NCBI GenBank assembly: GCA_006503535.1
Contig: QYRS01000016.1
Span: 372,001 to 436,000, forward strand
Length of the DNA: 64,000 nucleotides
Source: Arthrinium phaeospermum
Taxonomy: Eukaryota > Ascomycota > Sordariomycetes > Amphisphaeriales > Apiosporaceae
Direction: 5' to 3'
Positions 46,762 through 59,482 of this stretch are shown piece after piece (within the stretch, counting starts at the first letter, position 1; each line of letters begins with the position of its first letter). Position numbers and translations under genes: made by a program. A model generated the notes under the pieces. It made no database searches, was not told the DNA's origin, and saw only the letters and a program-made list of their open reading frames with translations.

Positions 46762-48936
46762 CTATTTCTTGGCAGCGTCCTCCTTCAGCGACACGATCCG
46801 GTTCAGCACAATCTTGTCGTCCGTGCTATCCGAGTCCACCGCAAAATAGGCGATCCGCATGGCCTGGAACCGCACACTCTCCGGCCCGCCCTTGCCGAGC
46901 CCGCTCTCGCCCGCCGCCTCGGGCCACGGCGCGCGCGCCTTGACCTCGTCGAACCCGGACTCGATCAGTCCCTTGTAGACCACCTCGCTCTCCGGGTTGA
47001 TGTCCTTGAGGAACCCGCCCTCGACGTCCTCGGGCTTCTCCGACTTGAACAGCGAGTTGTGGACCCGGGCCTCGACCTCGCGCGAGCCCGACGGCACCCA
47101 CTGGATGTAGCTGCGCTTCTCGCCCTTCTTGGCCTTCTTGGCCCCGCCCTCCTTGGGCTCCTCCGCCTCGTCTTTGACGATCTCGGCCCGGATCTCCGTC
47201 ACTTTGCCCGTGCTCTCGTCCTTGCTGTACGACACGGCCTTGATGGCGTAGGGCGCCTTGAAAAGACCCACGACCTTTCCAGGTGCCAGGCGCAGGTAGT
47301 CGGGGCTGTCGACTTCGCGGAAATCGGACCGGTCAATGTAGACGGTGGGTGTGAACTTGAGCTTGTGCGAGCCCATGGACGCATCCTTGCTGTGGAAGGG
47401 CACGTCGATCTCCATCTCCTCGGCGCCCTCGATGACGACCGGAATCGGGTCCAGAACCATCATGAGTCGAGGCGTTGTCCGTTCGAGGTAGCGTCGGATC
47501 GTCTGCTCGAACCGTACCACCTGGATGACGGACGGCGCGGTGGTGACACCCAGCTCGTTGACAAACTCCAAGATGGCTCCGGGGGGACACCTCTCCGCTT
47601 GATGGCGATCAAGGTGTACAGACGAGGGTCGTCCCAGGCGCGTACATAGCCTTCGTCGACCAGCTGCATGATCTTCCGCTTCGAGAGGACGGTGCCGGTG
47701 ATGTTGAGACGGCCATACTCGCGCTGCATCGGCTGGAACTCGACCAGCTGCTTGTTCAGCCACTCGTAGCTGACGCGGCTCATGACGAACTCGGTGGTGC
47801 ACAGGGAATGCGTGATGCCCTCGAAGCTATCGCAGAGACAGTGCGTGAAGTCGTAGGTCGGGTATATCCTCCACTGGGAGCCGGTTCGGTGGTGGGGCTT
47901 GTCGAGCACTCGGTAGGCAGCAAGATCCCCTGTTCATCGACGTTAGCAAGACTTCCGATACTGCCAACCATGGCCATGTTGAACCTACACATCTGTGGGT
48001 TTCCGTCGGTGATATCCTGCTTCATGCGCAGGAAGGCTTCCCTGGGCTTGTATTTGCCGTCGCGCATGCCCCGGAACTCTGTGAGGTTGGTCTCGACACT
48101 CTGCTCGGCGTGCGCGCATCGGAACCGCTCGCCGTGGGACTCGCCTCCGCGCTGGGCCTTGATTTCGTCATCTGGGGATCACAAACATCATGTTAGCAGG
48201 GCGCGCGCCGGTTATTCTCAGATGCTGGTGATTGGTCTGCGTGTCTCGCGCACGTACCGTTGCAGTGACAGACGTAGGCGTTGCCGAGCTCAATCAGCTT
48301 CTCGGCGAGGTCGTAGAGCTTCTGGAAGTTGTCGCTGGAGTAGGTGATCTTGACGGGGCTGAAGCCGAGCCAGCGCACCATCTCCTCGATGGCCTTGAAG
48401 TAGACCTCCTCCTCCTTCTCGGGGTTCGTGTCGTCGTAGCGCAGGTAGCACTTGCCGCCGTGGAACTTGGCGAAGCCGAAGTTGACGGCGATGGCCTTGG
48501 CGTGGCCGATGTGCAGGAAGCCGTTGGGCTCGGGCGGGAACCGGGTCACGACGTTCTGCTCGGGGCGCTCCTTGTAGACGTCGTCGAGGAAGCCCTGCTT
48601 GAACATGGTCTCCGGGTCGACCGTGTCGTCCTTCTTCTCGGCGGCAGGCTTCGGCGCCTTGTTGGCGGCGGGCTTGGGGGGCGCTGCGCTCTTGGCGGCT
48701 TTCGACTTGGCCTTGGTGTCGCGCTTCTTGGCGTCGCCCTTGGACAGCTTTTCGCCCGTCTCTTTCAGGATGTATCGCTCCTCGCCGGCGGCGTTCTTGT
48801 AGATGCGGATGTCGGCGTAGGCCATGTCCTTGTACTTGTCGCCGGTGGCCTCGTCGGTGGCCCACTCCGCCTCGTCATCCTTGGCCTTCTTGTTGAGGTC
48901 CAACTTGGCCGCCTTGTCGGCCACTGCGTCCGCCAT
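46762..48936 (-). CDS. Glutaminyl-tRNA synthetase (apparent one-base frameshift)
   Basis: Class I aminoacyl-tRNA synthetase charging tRNA-Gln in the cytosol. Three exons: 48258-48936, 47989-48171 and 46762-47929. The N-terminus is a Lys/Ala-rich extension of about 110 residues. The HIGH motif [12 protein letters not shown] is near residues 135-146, [20 protein letters not shown] is typical of GlnRS, and VLSKRK, the KMSKS equivalent, is near 367. The two beta-barrels of the anticodon-binding part follow. At codon about 403 the frame changes in the CCCCCC run (plus-strand G 47581-47586): RRGVPP continues as [11 protein letters not shown] in the next frame. One extra C gives an unbroken 676-residue protein. 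Since GlnRS is essential and usually single-copy, a sequence error is more likely than loss of function. Confidence 0.93.
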
Positions 48937-49913
48937 GGCTGTGCGTTGGTCTAGGTAGGTAGGGGTAAAGAAAAAGGCAAAGAAAGAAGGAAACGAAGAC
49001 TGCTTGAGGGAATGTGGGAATGCTTGAAAGGACAAGACGCTGGGCGATTGAATTGGATTGAAAGCCCGGTCTCGAGATTTGTTTTGGGTCGGGGCTGCGA
49101 TGAGTCAAATCCAATCCAGAGCTTCGGCTGGTGGATGGAGGGGCAACCCTTCAAAAAACGAGGGGCAGCAAACACCGGACCCACCGAACAGCGCAGATAA
49201 GCTGGCAGCCGCCACAGATAAGTCGCCATGGCGGTGCTGTCACTGCCACAAACCCTTTTCCAACGACGTCTTCTAGCGGCCCAATTGGCTGGAAGCCTGT
49301 TGTGCGAGCATGCAAGTGGTCTGAGTCCCCCTCAGAACATGGTCATCCTGCGTGTACAGCGCACCTGAGCATACAATGCTCATTGGCCGGAAAGTTCTCG
49401 CCCGCGTACAAGTATCATGTCAATGATCGTCCACGGTACATTGTGGCACTCAGGTTGTGTTCCTCTGGAACCACGACCGTTACCTTATTTAGATCATGCG
49501 GTTCTCGTCTCCTCTCAACCAGTCCGGGCACAATGTCTGCCCTCGTAGCAGTGTGGACCGCGCCATGACTCTCGGTATTGCTATCTGTTTTCTTCATTTA
49601 ACTTTTTCTGTCTACTATCTCTGTATTCCTTCCACGTACATACTATACAGTGCTTCCTGGCGTCGACAATACCTATGAGAGCCTTGAGCCGCTGCCAAAC
49701 TAAGCTGTGGTGGGAACTCATACTTCGATGCTACGTTAGGGATGGTCATTTCTTGTTCTCAAGGTAGATGACTGTGCTGAACTGACGCTCTCGCCCGGCC
49801 TCCTTTTTCTCCCTATCATACAGCCAAAGGAACAAATAAATAAACCATGGCTCAAATAGAAATGCTCGGTACTGTGCTGTAACGCCCCGATCTATCCCCC
49901 CTTCCATCCTTAC
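48937..49913. other. intergenic region with GlnRS promoter
   Basis: Promoter of GlnRS and 3' region of the STAND gene at 49914. No supported gene. Confidence 0.55.
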
Positions 49914-52900
49914 CTACTTCGCCATCCCCGCCACCAACTCCTCAATCTCCCGCAACCGCCCCACCAACTTCGGCTCCCCAACCAACGTCTCCCGGACCAA
50001 AACGACCGCGGTCTTCGCCTCGGACGACGACGATACCGTCGCCCCCGCGCCACCAACATGCACAACACCACCACCCACTCCACCCTCTTCGCCGCCGCCG
50101 CTGCCGCCGCCCACCACCACCATCCCCGGATCCGCCCCCGCCGCCAACAGCCGCAGCACAGCCGCGGCCCACCGCTCCTGGTTGCGCCGCAGCCCCGCCG
50201 TGTCCGGGCTGGCGAGGAGGCGGGCCATGGCGCCGCGCGCCTGCCACTGGCGCGAAAAGTAGTACCGCCGGGCCCGGACCAGGCCGGCCCAGATCTTGGC
50301 GCCCGAGGGGGCCCGCAGATCCACCGACCACAACTTCCGCTGTCCCTTTTCTTGTTCTTGTTCTTGTTCTTGTTCTTGCTGTTGCGGTTGTTGTGGTTGC
50401 TCATGTAGTACCGCATCGACAAGCGCTGTCGCCGGGAAGTCCACGTGCAGCGGCCGGTAGTCATCGGCGAGCGCGCAGCTCGCGGGGACTGCGGCGTCCG
50501 AGGTGCTGGTGGTGCTTATGCCGCTACCAAGGGGTGCCGCGGGCACGACGGCGGCGCGCAGGAGCTCTTCCATCATTTGGGCCGTCCTGCTGCCGCCTTC
50601 GCTGCCGCCGCCACTTCGGGGCAGCGATGGGCATTCCTGGTTCAGGCGCTCAAGCTCCCCCGACACATAGACGACCAAACCAGCCTGGACGGCCAGCGTC
50701 AAGAACCCGGCGCGCCTAGGCGACCTCCCCCGCTCCATGGGCTCGAACCCGGCCCAGTGCTGGCGGCAGAGCCCCGGCAAGTTCCGGTTCCAGTCCTCGT
50801 CCCCGCCGGCGACGGGCTGGTGGCGCCGGAGCGACTCGGCCCACAGCGCCTGGCAGGTCGTGTCCAGGTGGCGCAGCAGCGTCATGTACGCCGCCCTCTT
50901 CTTTTCGCGGCTTTCCAGGTCCTGCCGCTGGCCGTCGCTGCGGCCACCGCCATCGGACCCGAGTAGCTCCGCCTCCACCTTCGCGGCGCACCGCAGCGCC
51001 CCCACGATCAGGATCCACGCCTCCGGGCACACCTGCGGCCGGTCGTACGACGCGGTCTGCATAAAGGGCCGCAGCACCCCGGGGCGGAAACACTGCACCA
51101 GCCGGATGTGGCTGCTAAGCAGCGCCATATCAACATCAGCCACGTCCGGAAGAACTTCTTCTTCTTCATCGTCGCCTTCGTCTTCGTCTTCGCTTGCTCC
51201 CGGCCCGCTGCCGCTCCCGTCGTCACCGCGAAATAGCTTCTCGCAGACATCTCGCCGAACGGCAAAGTCCCGGGCGGCCGGCTGCGCAAACACGACCCGC
51301 TGGCCCGGCTCCAGCGGCGACCCGCCCTCGGCCCGTACCAGGTGCGCGCAGCACGCCTCGATACGGGAGGCCATCATCTCGCCCCTCCGTCGAAGCCTCG
51401 TCTGCGCCAGAGCAGCCGTCCCAGCTAGCACTTCAACCTCTCCGTCCTCGCCGTCTTTCAGCGCCCTCAGTTCTCCCTCCTCGTCCGCGAAGCCCTCGAG
51501 CGCAAAGGACAAATTCAACAGCGACAAGGGAACCACCGACGTCCTCAGCGCCCGCCCCAAAACCCGAAAGATGCAAGCCGCGCCCCGTCGCCGGTCGGGT
51601 CTGTTGTTCTGCAGCATGTACATATACAGCCCCCTGACCCCGCCCACGCGGTCCGGCAGCGCCTGCAGCGTCGGCCGGAGCTCCCTCAGCGAGCGCTCGA
51701 GCAGCACGTCCATGGCGAGCCGGGCCCAGACGATGTCGCCCCGGGACTTGTGCGCGACCTCGCGGCAGAGCGGGTGCGCCTGCGCGTCCACGCCGACACC
51801 GCCACCCCCCACAACGTTGGGCACCTCCTCCGCGAGCCGGCCGGCGCAGTACCGGACGATGGCCTCCTCGTACTGGTCCTGCACGCGCAGCTGCGGCATC
51901 CCCCGGAACGCCTCCTCGAAAATGGGCAGCGCCCGGCTCGACACGCAGAGCTTGAGGCGTTCCTGGTCCGCCATGGACTTGACCAGCTCGGCGATCTCGC
52001 GGTAGCCGTCGTCGATCCACGCCCGCTCGGCCGCAGGAACCTGCCGGTGGTCCTCGGACGAAGAAGACGAGAAGGAGGACTGGTCCCCCTGTAGCGGCAG
52101 CGCCCTCTCATCCGGGCTCTCGGGCTGGCCCCCCTTCTGGCGGTACGAGTCCAGCCCGTCCGTGAAAACGACGAGGCGCAGCCGGTGACCCTCGTGCGCG
52201 AACACGGCCCAGAGGGCCTGCGTCAGGTTGACGACCGTGTTGATCGGCGTGGCCGGGGGCCAGGGACCCCGGAACAGCGTCGGGAACGCAGCCGGGACCA
52301 AGTCCTTCCGCTGGCTCAGCATCTGGTACAGCGTCGAGCGCAGAATGCCCTCGTGCGTCTGCTGGAGCTGGGCGCCGTCCTCCAGCAGGCACACCATGAC
52401 CTTCATCACCCGCCCGCCGCCCGCCCAGCGCTCGAGCCGCCGCTGCGTCTCGTCGTCGTGGTAGAAGGCGTACTTCATCAGCGTCGACTTGCCGCAGCCG
52501 GGGCGCCCGCTCACCCAGAAGATGGGCTCGTTGTCGCTGGACCACCGGTGGAAGGCCGACTCGGCTTCGCCCGGGGCTTTGGCGGACAGGGTCTGCGAGC
52601 ATGTGGACTTGTACTCGTTCTCGAGGTCGATGCTGTTTTCCTTTTCGAACATGCCATCAAAGTAGAGCAAGTCCAGTATTTCTTGGGATTGGTTAGTGCT
52701 AATCTTGACAAGAACAGAAACTGACTTGTGAGTTACAGGAAGGCATTGATTGACACTTGGGCAATAGGGCATTTTTCACTGACCTTGACATCTTTGCTCC
52801 TTGGCTTCAGCAGCATCTGGAAAGAGTCATCAGCAGTTGTTTGTTCATACTCACGATGACCGGGACTCACCACTCGGGGATGGGCCGTGGATCACCCTGC

Positions 52901-54025
52901 TCAGGTGGCCCAGGATCTGGAAGTACCCCGAGTCGCTCCGGCGGGTAAATCGGACAATATCGAAATGGTCCGCCCGAATCGTGTCGACCGTGACGTTGGG
53001 CCCCGCTTCGTACGTCGCCGCCGCCTTCGCGACCATCTACAGGTGAGAGTCAAACGGTCAGTCAGGGGGGTCGTCGGGCTTTCGAGGGGGAGATAGATCC
53101 TCGTCGACAACCTGGACTTTCTTACCTGGCCGTCGGGTGTGGGTCTGTCTTCCTGGATACAGACGATCTGGACATCCCGGGTGAAGAGGTTGAAGTCGGT
53201 GACCACCTTCTCGAAGAAGTCGGACTGCGCCTCCAGGAACCGCGACAGCGTGGGGTTGGCGCGGCGCGGGTTCAAGCACGAGACCTCGGCCAGCGTCTGC
53301 CCGAGCGTCTGCCCCGGCACGGCCAGGTGCACGGTGCCGAGGAACATGATGCCCATCAAGTGGGCGTAGATGGCCGCGACCCCGCTGTGGGCCCCGTTGC
53401 CGTAGATGCGCGAGATGGCCGCCGTGGAGACGGCCTCCTTGACGATCAGCCCGCCGTGGCCGTGCGCGATGAAAATCAGGGGCCGGTTCTCGAGCGCGCC
53501 CCGGCGCAGGTCCACGAGGTCGTCCAGCATCCGGTCCGCGATCGAGGACTCCTCGGCCATCTTGGACAGGGCGCGCTCGCTGGGGGCTCCTAGGGCCCAA
53601 CCCCACTATCAGTCAACGAGGGTTAGCGGTGAATGCGCCGGCCTTGGGGGATACGTTCATGCAGGTTGGTCGGTGAGTCGACTAACAGAAATGGCTCGGA
53701 TTCCTGGAATGTCTCCGCCGAGCAGGTCTCTTGGCCAGCACACGTCTGACTTTGTCCACGACTCTTCCCTGTGGCCATAGAGGTCGTGAACGAAGACGAT
53801 GTCTATGCCATCTGGCGCCGTGTCAGTGCCTCCACAGAGGACACTAGGGCCCAAGGGAGCGTCGACTTCGGAAACATGCAGTCCGGCCAGCAGTTCTGTC
53901 GTGTTGTTCGAGCCGGTCTTGTCTAAGGCCACAAGGGACCTTGATGCATCTTCACTCTGGGTATCGGAGGGTGGAGGCTTCGTCGATTTTGTCCATCGGG
54001 CCAATGTTTGCTTTATTCGCTGCAT
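49914..54025 (-). CDS. STAND protein: alpha/beta-hydrolase-like domain plus NACHT
   Basis: Fungal NLR-like protein of about 1261 residues in five exons: 53687-54025, 53126-53605, 52871-53036, 52784-52816 and 49914-52681. The N-terminal domain has IDIVFVHDLYGHREESW and IFIAHGHGGLIVKEA, as in SesB-like esterase effectors. The nucleophile elbow reads AHGHGG with Gly162 where Ser is expected, so esterase activity is doubtful. A short linker leads to the NACHT domain with Walker A SGRPGCGKST (residues 398-406) after the usual EILDLLYFDGM lead-in. The C-terminal 500 residues are mostly helical without recognisable tandem repeats, and a Gln/Glu-rich run lies near 50350-50400. The exon 4/5 join uses an AAG acceptor (52682-52684). 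Proteins of this kind act in heterokaryon incompatibility; that role is inferred from the family. Confidence 0.85.
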
Positions 54026-55699
54026 CGTTCTCAGCCGTTGCGAAAAGCATTTGCAAACCCTTCCTATACTAGAGACAATGGAGACAGGAGTGTGAGTCTA
54101 CCTCGATGGAAACTCAGCTGTCAATTCATTGGAGGTCGTCACGTTCAATGCCGCTAGTTATACGTTAGTTGCAAATGCCCATGGCCGGTCCGCCACCCGT
54201 AGTTCCCCGTCAGCTAACCTTGTTGGGCTTCAGGATGTAGTAGTAGAGACCGAGTGTGACAAGTTTGGGAGTGGGGTTTTAATTGCCCGTCGTGGCGTTT
54301 ATGACCATTGTCCTCCATGATTGGCCTGCTTCGCAGTGTGATGCATGAATGATCAACTAGGTTGAACCAAGTAGTTTGGCGATGTTTGCTGTCCTAGCTT
54401 GTCGAGAGTCAAGCCACAAATCTCGGTAGTTTTCATGCTCACCTATGTTCCAATCGGACCATGTCGCCAGGAACCAAATCACACAATTTCCACGGTTGAT
54501 CAGCCCCAGTATGCAGTGTAAATGGGCTAGAAACATGGTATGTTGGACTTGAACGATTCGCCGCTTTGCTTCTGGACAATTAATATCTTGGAAACATTTC
54601 GCCAACGATTCCTGTCAGAACTTTCGCCCCGGGCGATTTGCTCCTGGCACTCTCTGCTCCGGTCGGCAGCCATCCTACGAGCCGCAGGATACGGTGACTG
54701 CTTCTGGACCGACCCGCATACCGCTCAGCCGCAGCGTGAACAACCCTGCAACCTGTCGACCGACTCCCCTTGCGTGTGGGGCGCGATCTACGGCGACGAT
54801 CCAATCAGCCGCTCAGGGCAGCAGCCTCATAACGCATGGTTCTACCCGGTGGCTCGGTAATAAACATTCACCTGTAGTCTCCTCGTTTTGGTCCCCCCAG
54901 CCTCTCATCACTGTGGACTGCCGAGGGCAGCTGAACAGGCAGTAAGATCTCCTGATAGCCAATTGTCCAATACGGGCGTAGTAGGTAGGCACCAGTGCGT
55001 CACTGCTCGGTCTTCGTCAGATCATCTTCCCTATCAGCCGAACCTGGCCCGGTCCACTTTCCAGGTCGCAGCTCGCCGTATTGTGTGTGCCAGTCCAACA
55101 TATTCAAGGAATATCTTCTCCTACGGAACGCCACCCGGGCCACCCCAGAAAAGCTAGTAAAGTGTTTGCTCCATGGCGATTGGATCGCTAGTCTGATTTG
55201 CATTCTGACGTCTTCCTGTCGTCCCTCCGAAACCAATGGGGGCTTAACAAGTAATCAAAGCAAACACGCCCGCATCGTGAAGTTTCTTGGCTGCCAGCTC
55301 ACATGAGCATGAATCGAGCGGACGACAAATCTTCGCCGGACGTCACTTGCGACATGAACAAGTGAAGCGGGCGGGAGCATAGAGAGTCTGGGGAACTTAG
55401 CAGCAGTTGAAGGCCCCGATGGACCGGCCCGCAGCGTAGTCTAGCACGGGCTTTAATGTCGGACTCCCCAAGTTTGACAGCGCGAGCTACATGTTTCGTG
55501 CATAAATAGCCGCGTGAATCGCCCAGCACCGTACCCATGGCCATCCCTAAAGACCCAAGCCCTGCAGCCAGGTGTGGAGTTTCGTCACAGAGCCCAAGCT
55601 TTCCAGCTTTCCCTCCATGCCCACTCGCGTTGCTTCAGTCACACCGCCCGCCTTGCCCTCCCTATCACTAACGAGAAGTCTCATTTCATTTCCGCCAAC
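54026..55699. other. intergenic region, divergent promoters
   Basis: 1.7 kb between the STAND gene (minus) and the terpene synthase (plus). A TATA-like CATAAATAG lies near 55500. No coding region is supported. Confidence 0.55.
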
Positions 55700-57157
55700 A
55701 TGCGGAAAGACATCATGGGCTCGCACGATTACGTGCAGACGCTCAAGGGCCAGAAGCTCCGCTTCCCGGACTTTGATCACTTGCTCCAGGGCTGGCCACG
55801 AGGCATTAGCCCACATTACGAGGCGCTGAAGAAGATACATGATGAAGAGCTAACACAGTGAGCACTGATACACCACCCATCAGCAGCCCATGTGGGGACA
55901 GTACCAACTCTAACCTGACCTAGGCTTCTCGGGCCAGGCAGCAAACGGCTTGAGGCTGCCATAGCAGGTAGGCCAATCCATTGCAGCGCGGACATCCAAT
56001 GACACGTAAGTTTCTAACGTCAATGTAGCCGAGTTTTCCCTCAATGCAGCCACGTGGGTAAGTAACGTACATGGACTGTCTTGATGGGATCAAGTTGACA
56101 TTCCTAGTGGCCTAACTCCAGCTTTGATGCGGTCCGCTTTGCCTCGTATCTTGTAGCATGGGTATGTCCCTATCCAGACCTGTTCCCTCGACAAGTCTTG
56201 GTTGACATCTCCGGCTAGCTATACGTCTGGGACAACGAGACCGACAGCCCCGAGTTCAACGAAGACGTCAGCCGCAACTGGGAAGCCGGCGAGAGGTTCC
56301 GCGCGCAGACGCTGGACCACATCCGGGCCTACCTGGCCGACAACACCACGCCGGGCGGCGGCCGCAAGGAAGTCCCGCGGGCCGAGCGGATCTCGTCGGC
56401 GCTGGCAAGCTTCAACCCCGTGGGCGAGCCGGCCGCCTTCCGCATGACGCGCGGGCAGCGCACGCGCTTCCTGCACCAGCTGCTCCGCTTCGTCCAGGCG
56501 ACGGGGTCCGAGCAGCGCTCCGAGCTGAGCGGGGTCGCGCCCACCATCGACGAGTACCTGCCGACCCGCATGGGCACCAGCGGCGTCGAGTCCATCTCGG
56601 CGTGCATCGAGTACGGTCGGCCTATGGCGCATGTCTATCAAACGTGTTAATCATCTGAATGCTGACTACCATGCTCTGCGACAGATACATGGTCAATGTC
56701 GACCTTGGCGACTACCTGAGGGCCGACCCAGATGTCCAAGTCATCTACGCCGAGAACAACTGCATCATTTCCATGATGAACGACGCCTTCTCTCTGCGAA
56801 GGGAGCTTCGGTTTCCGTTCTACAACAATGCGTAGGTCCTACCCCACAAGGCATTGTCTTCCATAAACTTTTCACTTACGTGTGGCAAACCCCAGGCTGG
56901 CGGTCCTCTACCACGAGCACCAGGACCTCCAAGCGGCCATGGACCAGACCTACGAGATCGTGAAAGCCAGCGTGCGCCGCCTGGACTCGGCCGCCGCGCG
57001 GCTGCTCGAGCGCTACCCGGACCGCCGCGCCGACCTCGAGGCCTTCATCACGGGCGCCCAGACCATGTGCACCGGCAACATCGAGTGGAGCATCCGCAAC
57101 AAGCGGTACAACCTGGGCTTCACCAAGTGCGACGGCACCGCCGAGATTGTGATCTAA
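55700..57157 (+). CDS. class I terpene synthase
   Basis: Terpene cyclase, probably of a C15 prenyl diphosphate. Seven exons: 55700-55857, 55924-55967, 56029-56057, 56108-56161, 56219-56610, 56685-56831 and 56896-57157, giving 361 residues, the normal length for fungal and bacterial-type class I enzymes. The metal-binding aspartate motif is VWDNETD (Asp100, Asp104), where the usual DDxxD/E has Asn at the second place. The NSE/DTE triad is NDAFSLRRE (258-266), a perfect NDxxSxxxE. A C-terminal RY pair lies at 345-346 in SIRNKRYN. There is no transit peptide. The ATG at 55700 is the first in frame. It lies next to a TauD-like dioxygenase and an MFS transporter, suggesting a small metabolite cluster. 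The product is not predictable. Confidence 0.88.
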
Positions 57158-57565
57158 GTCTGGATAATACAGTTATGATGTTTGACGACATGACGACTTT
57201 TCTTTTTCTTTATTTTCGTACTAGGGTTTCCGCTCAAATAAGAGGTGTACCTAAGTAGGCTAATCGGAGGCAATGGGGCGGGTGGGTATATACTTTGGGG
57301 GCCAATGGAACAATACGCTTTCGTGGTTTTGGGCTGAACTTCCGGGGCAGTGGGTCGGAAGTCTGGTCTCAACGGCAGCAACGACTCCGGACGAATTTAT
57401 ACATGGACCAGGTACAATAATGATTTTTTCATGAGTCGGGACAGTTGCTGCATTTAATAATATAACAAAGAAACAAGCATGACTTTACCACGAGTGATTA
57501 ATGTATTGTATATTTCGGAAATAAAAGAACCGCCCAAGTAGGTAATTCTGCCCCATCCCTCCCCA
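57158..57565. other. intergenic, convergent 3' ends
   Basis: AT-rich spacer between the 3' ends of the terpene synthase and dioxygenase genes. Nothing else. Confidence 0.6.
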
Positions 57566-58664
57566 TCAAGCCGCCGCCGCCTTGGGCTTCTCAAACGTGT
57601 TGAAGCCGGGCCACACGCTCCCCCGATCGTTGACCCCCCACGCCGCCGGCCCGTCGTCGTGCACCGTCGTCCGCCGCAGGTCCCGCTTGAACCGGCCCTC
57701 GAAGCTGCCGCCCCCGGCCTTGTGCAGCACGCAGCGGTTGTCCCAGACGACCAGGTCGCCGACGTCGCGCCACTCGACGCTCGTCTGGTACCGGGGCTGC
57801 GTCGCGTGCCGGTTGAGCGCCTGGATCAGCTCCCAGCTGTCCGGGATCTCCTCCGCCGCCCCGGTTTCTCCGTCGTGGTGGTGATACTCTTCGAGGTGGT
57901 GCATGTGCGTGCCGATGTACAGGTTCATCCGTCCGCTGGGCCCGTGCTCCTGCACGATGCGGTGCCGGTACATGGGCACGTTGGACAGCACGTCCAGGTC
58001 CCGGAAGAAGTCCGGGCTGCCGAGCTTGCGGCTGTGGGCCATCGAGTGCGCGCCGACGTAGTCGTGCTCCCGCAGCCGCTTTTTCAAATCCGCGGGCAGC
58101 TCCGCGAACGCGGTCCGGCTGTCGGCGAAGTCGGTGTTGCCCCCGTGGCCGGGCGGGGGCAGGACGCAGGCGCGCAGGAGCGAGAAGCCGGCGCGGCGCG
58201 GGTTGAAGCTCGAGTCGACGTGCCAGAGCCCGTTGCCCCGGTTGCTGTGGGCGCGCACCGAGTCCGGGTCCAGCACCCCCGCGTTGTCCTCGGTCAGGTT
58301 GCCGGCGTCGAAGAGCTCGTACAGCCCGTAGCGCGGCCGCCGCCCGCCCACCAGGTACCGCCGGATGTTGTCGAGCTCGCCGAAGCGCCGGCTGAAGGCG
58401 ACGTGGGACTCGTCCGTCAGGCCCGTCTGGCGGAAGACGCAGACGCCGTACTTTGCAAGTACGTGTGAGTACCAATGGGTTGTGTAATTATAGGGGGAAA
58501 GTATAGATGGGGAAACACACCTTGGCCATGGCGGCGAGGATCTCGGCGAATTGCTCCTCGGGCACATCTGGGAAGTCGACGCCCGTTACCTCGGCTGCAA
58601 AGGTCGGATGCAATTCCTTGACCTGGATGGTCTTGAAGGTGGGTGTTTCAATAATGCCCGACAT
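57566..58664 (-). CDS. TauD/TfdA-family Fe(II)/2-oxoglutarate dioxygenase
   Basis: Non-heme iron dioxygenase using 2-oxoglutarate and O2 to hydroxylate its substrate; family members act on taurine, 2,4-D and other small acids. Exons 58521-58664 and 57566-58450 give 342 residues. The facial triad is GLWHVDSSF (His and Asp near residue 125) and the distal His in RCVLHKAGG near 290. The Arg that binds 2-oxoglutarate is probably in RFKRDLRRTTVH. N-terminal LHPTFAAEVTGVDF is typical of the TfdA-like branch. Start at ATG 58664, with the conserved start of the fold directly after. It could tailor the terpene made by its neighbour or release sulfite from a sulfonate. No strong sulfur-regulator site was seen upstream, only an 8-of-10 match at 58917. 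Confidence 0.88.
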
Positions 58665-59482
58665 CCTGCTTTTTTGCGATAGTTTTTTGCCTGCGTTTCA
58701 TGTAAAGTTCATAACAGTCTCCATCTGATTCCATATCGTCGATTGGGAGGGATGGGAATATTTATTTCCGACGAATTACTTGTAGATACAGGTATCCCCC
58801 TTCCTTCTTGCCCAATGGCAGACGTGCCGAAGCAGGTTCGTGGGGGGTTGTCGTGCGGGGTCTTTGCTGGTGCCGGCAGATGGCGTTGGCTGCCTGTCTG
58901 GATCTGCAGATGGGCCATGTGACCATCAGCCTACAGACGAAATGTAACACAGCATGTCATCTCGGGTTTTTCCTGGTCACTGATGGCAAGTTGTTGCGCT
59001 GCCCGGTCTCTGGGTAGGAGGCCAGGGGTGATGGTGCTTCACGCACGTCGTATTTTCCACGAATGGACTCCTTGACCATCTTCATCAACAGGCCAATCCA
59101 ATTGGCAACAAGGGTTCTGTCTGCACTTGACAAGTCGGGACGCCAAGGAGAGCGCGGGGATGGATCCCTCACAACGTCGTCATTATCGCTATTACCTGCA
59201 CGCAGCCTTATTTGGACTTCATGCCGCAGAGTGCAGAAGCTTGTACTCCTACTCTAACGTAATCCCTGTCGCCTCAACCCTGTCTCCATTCTAGACCTTT
59301 TGCAGCGGGGTTAGACACTCCTATAATCACAACTGCACGATACGCGCCGTTTGAAACCTTTAAGGCATGTACGAGCAAGATCTATTTCCGATCAAGATAT
59401 TCGTTACTCAAGTCAAAAGAACACCACCCCTTTTTTGCTTTTGGTTACCCCTAAATTACATACCACCCTCTCCTACAGTAGC
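58665..59482. other. intergenic region with dioxygenase promoter
   Basis: Promoter of the TauD-like gene and 3' region of the MFS exporter. No gene is seen. ATGTGACCAT near 58917 is only a partial regulator match. Confidence 0.55.

Noticed and set aside
47059..48954. Long plus-strand frames over GlnRS (196 and 240 codons)
   Set aside because: Antisense shadows of the synthetase exons.
58917..58926. ATGTGACCAT as a sulfur-regulator site for the TauD-like gene
   Set aside because: Two mismatches to ATGRYRYCAT; not better than chance.
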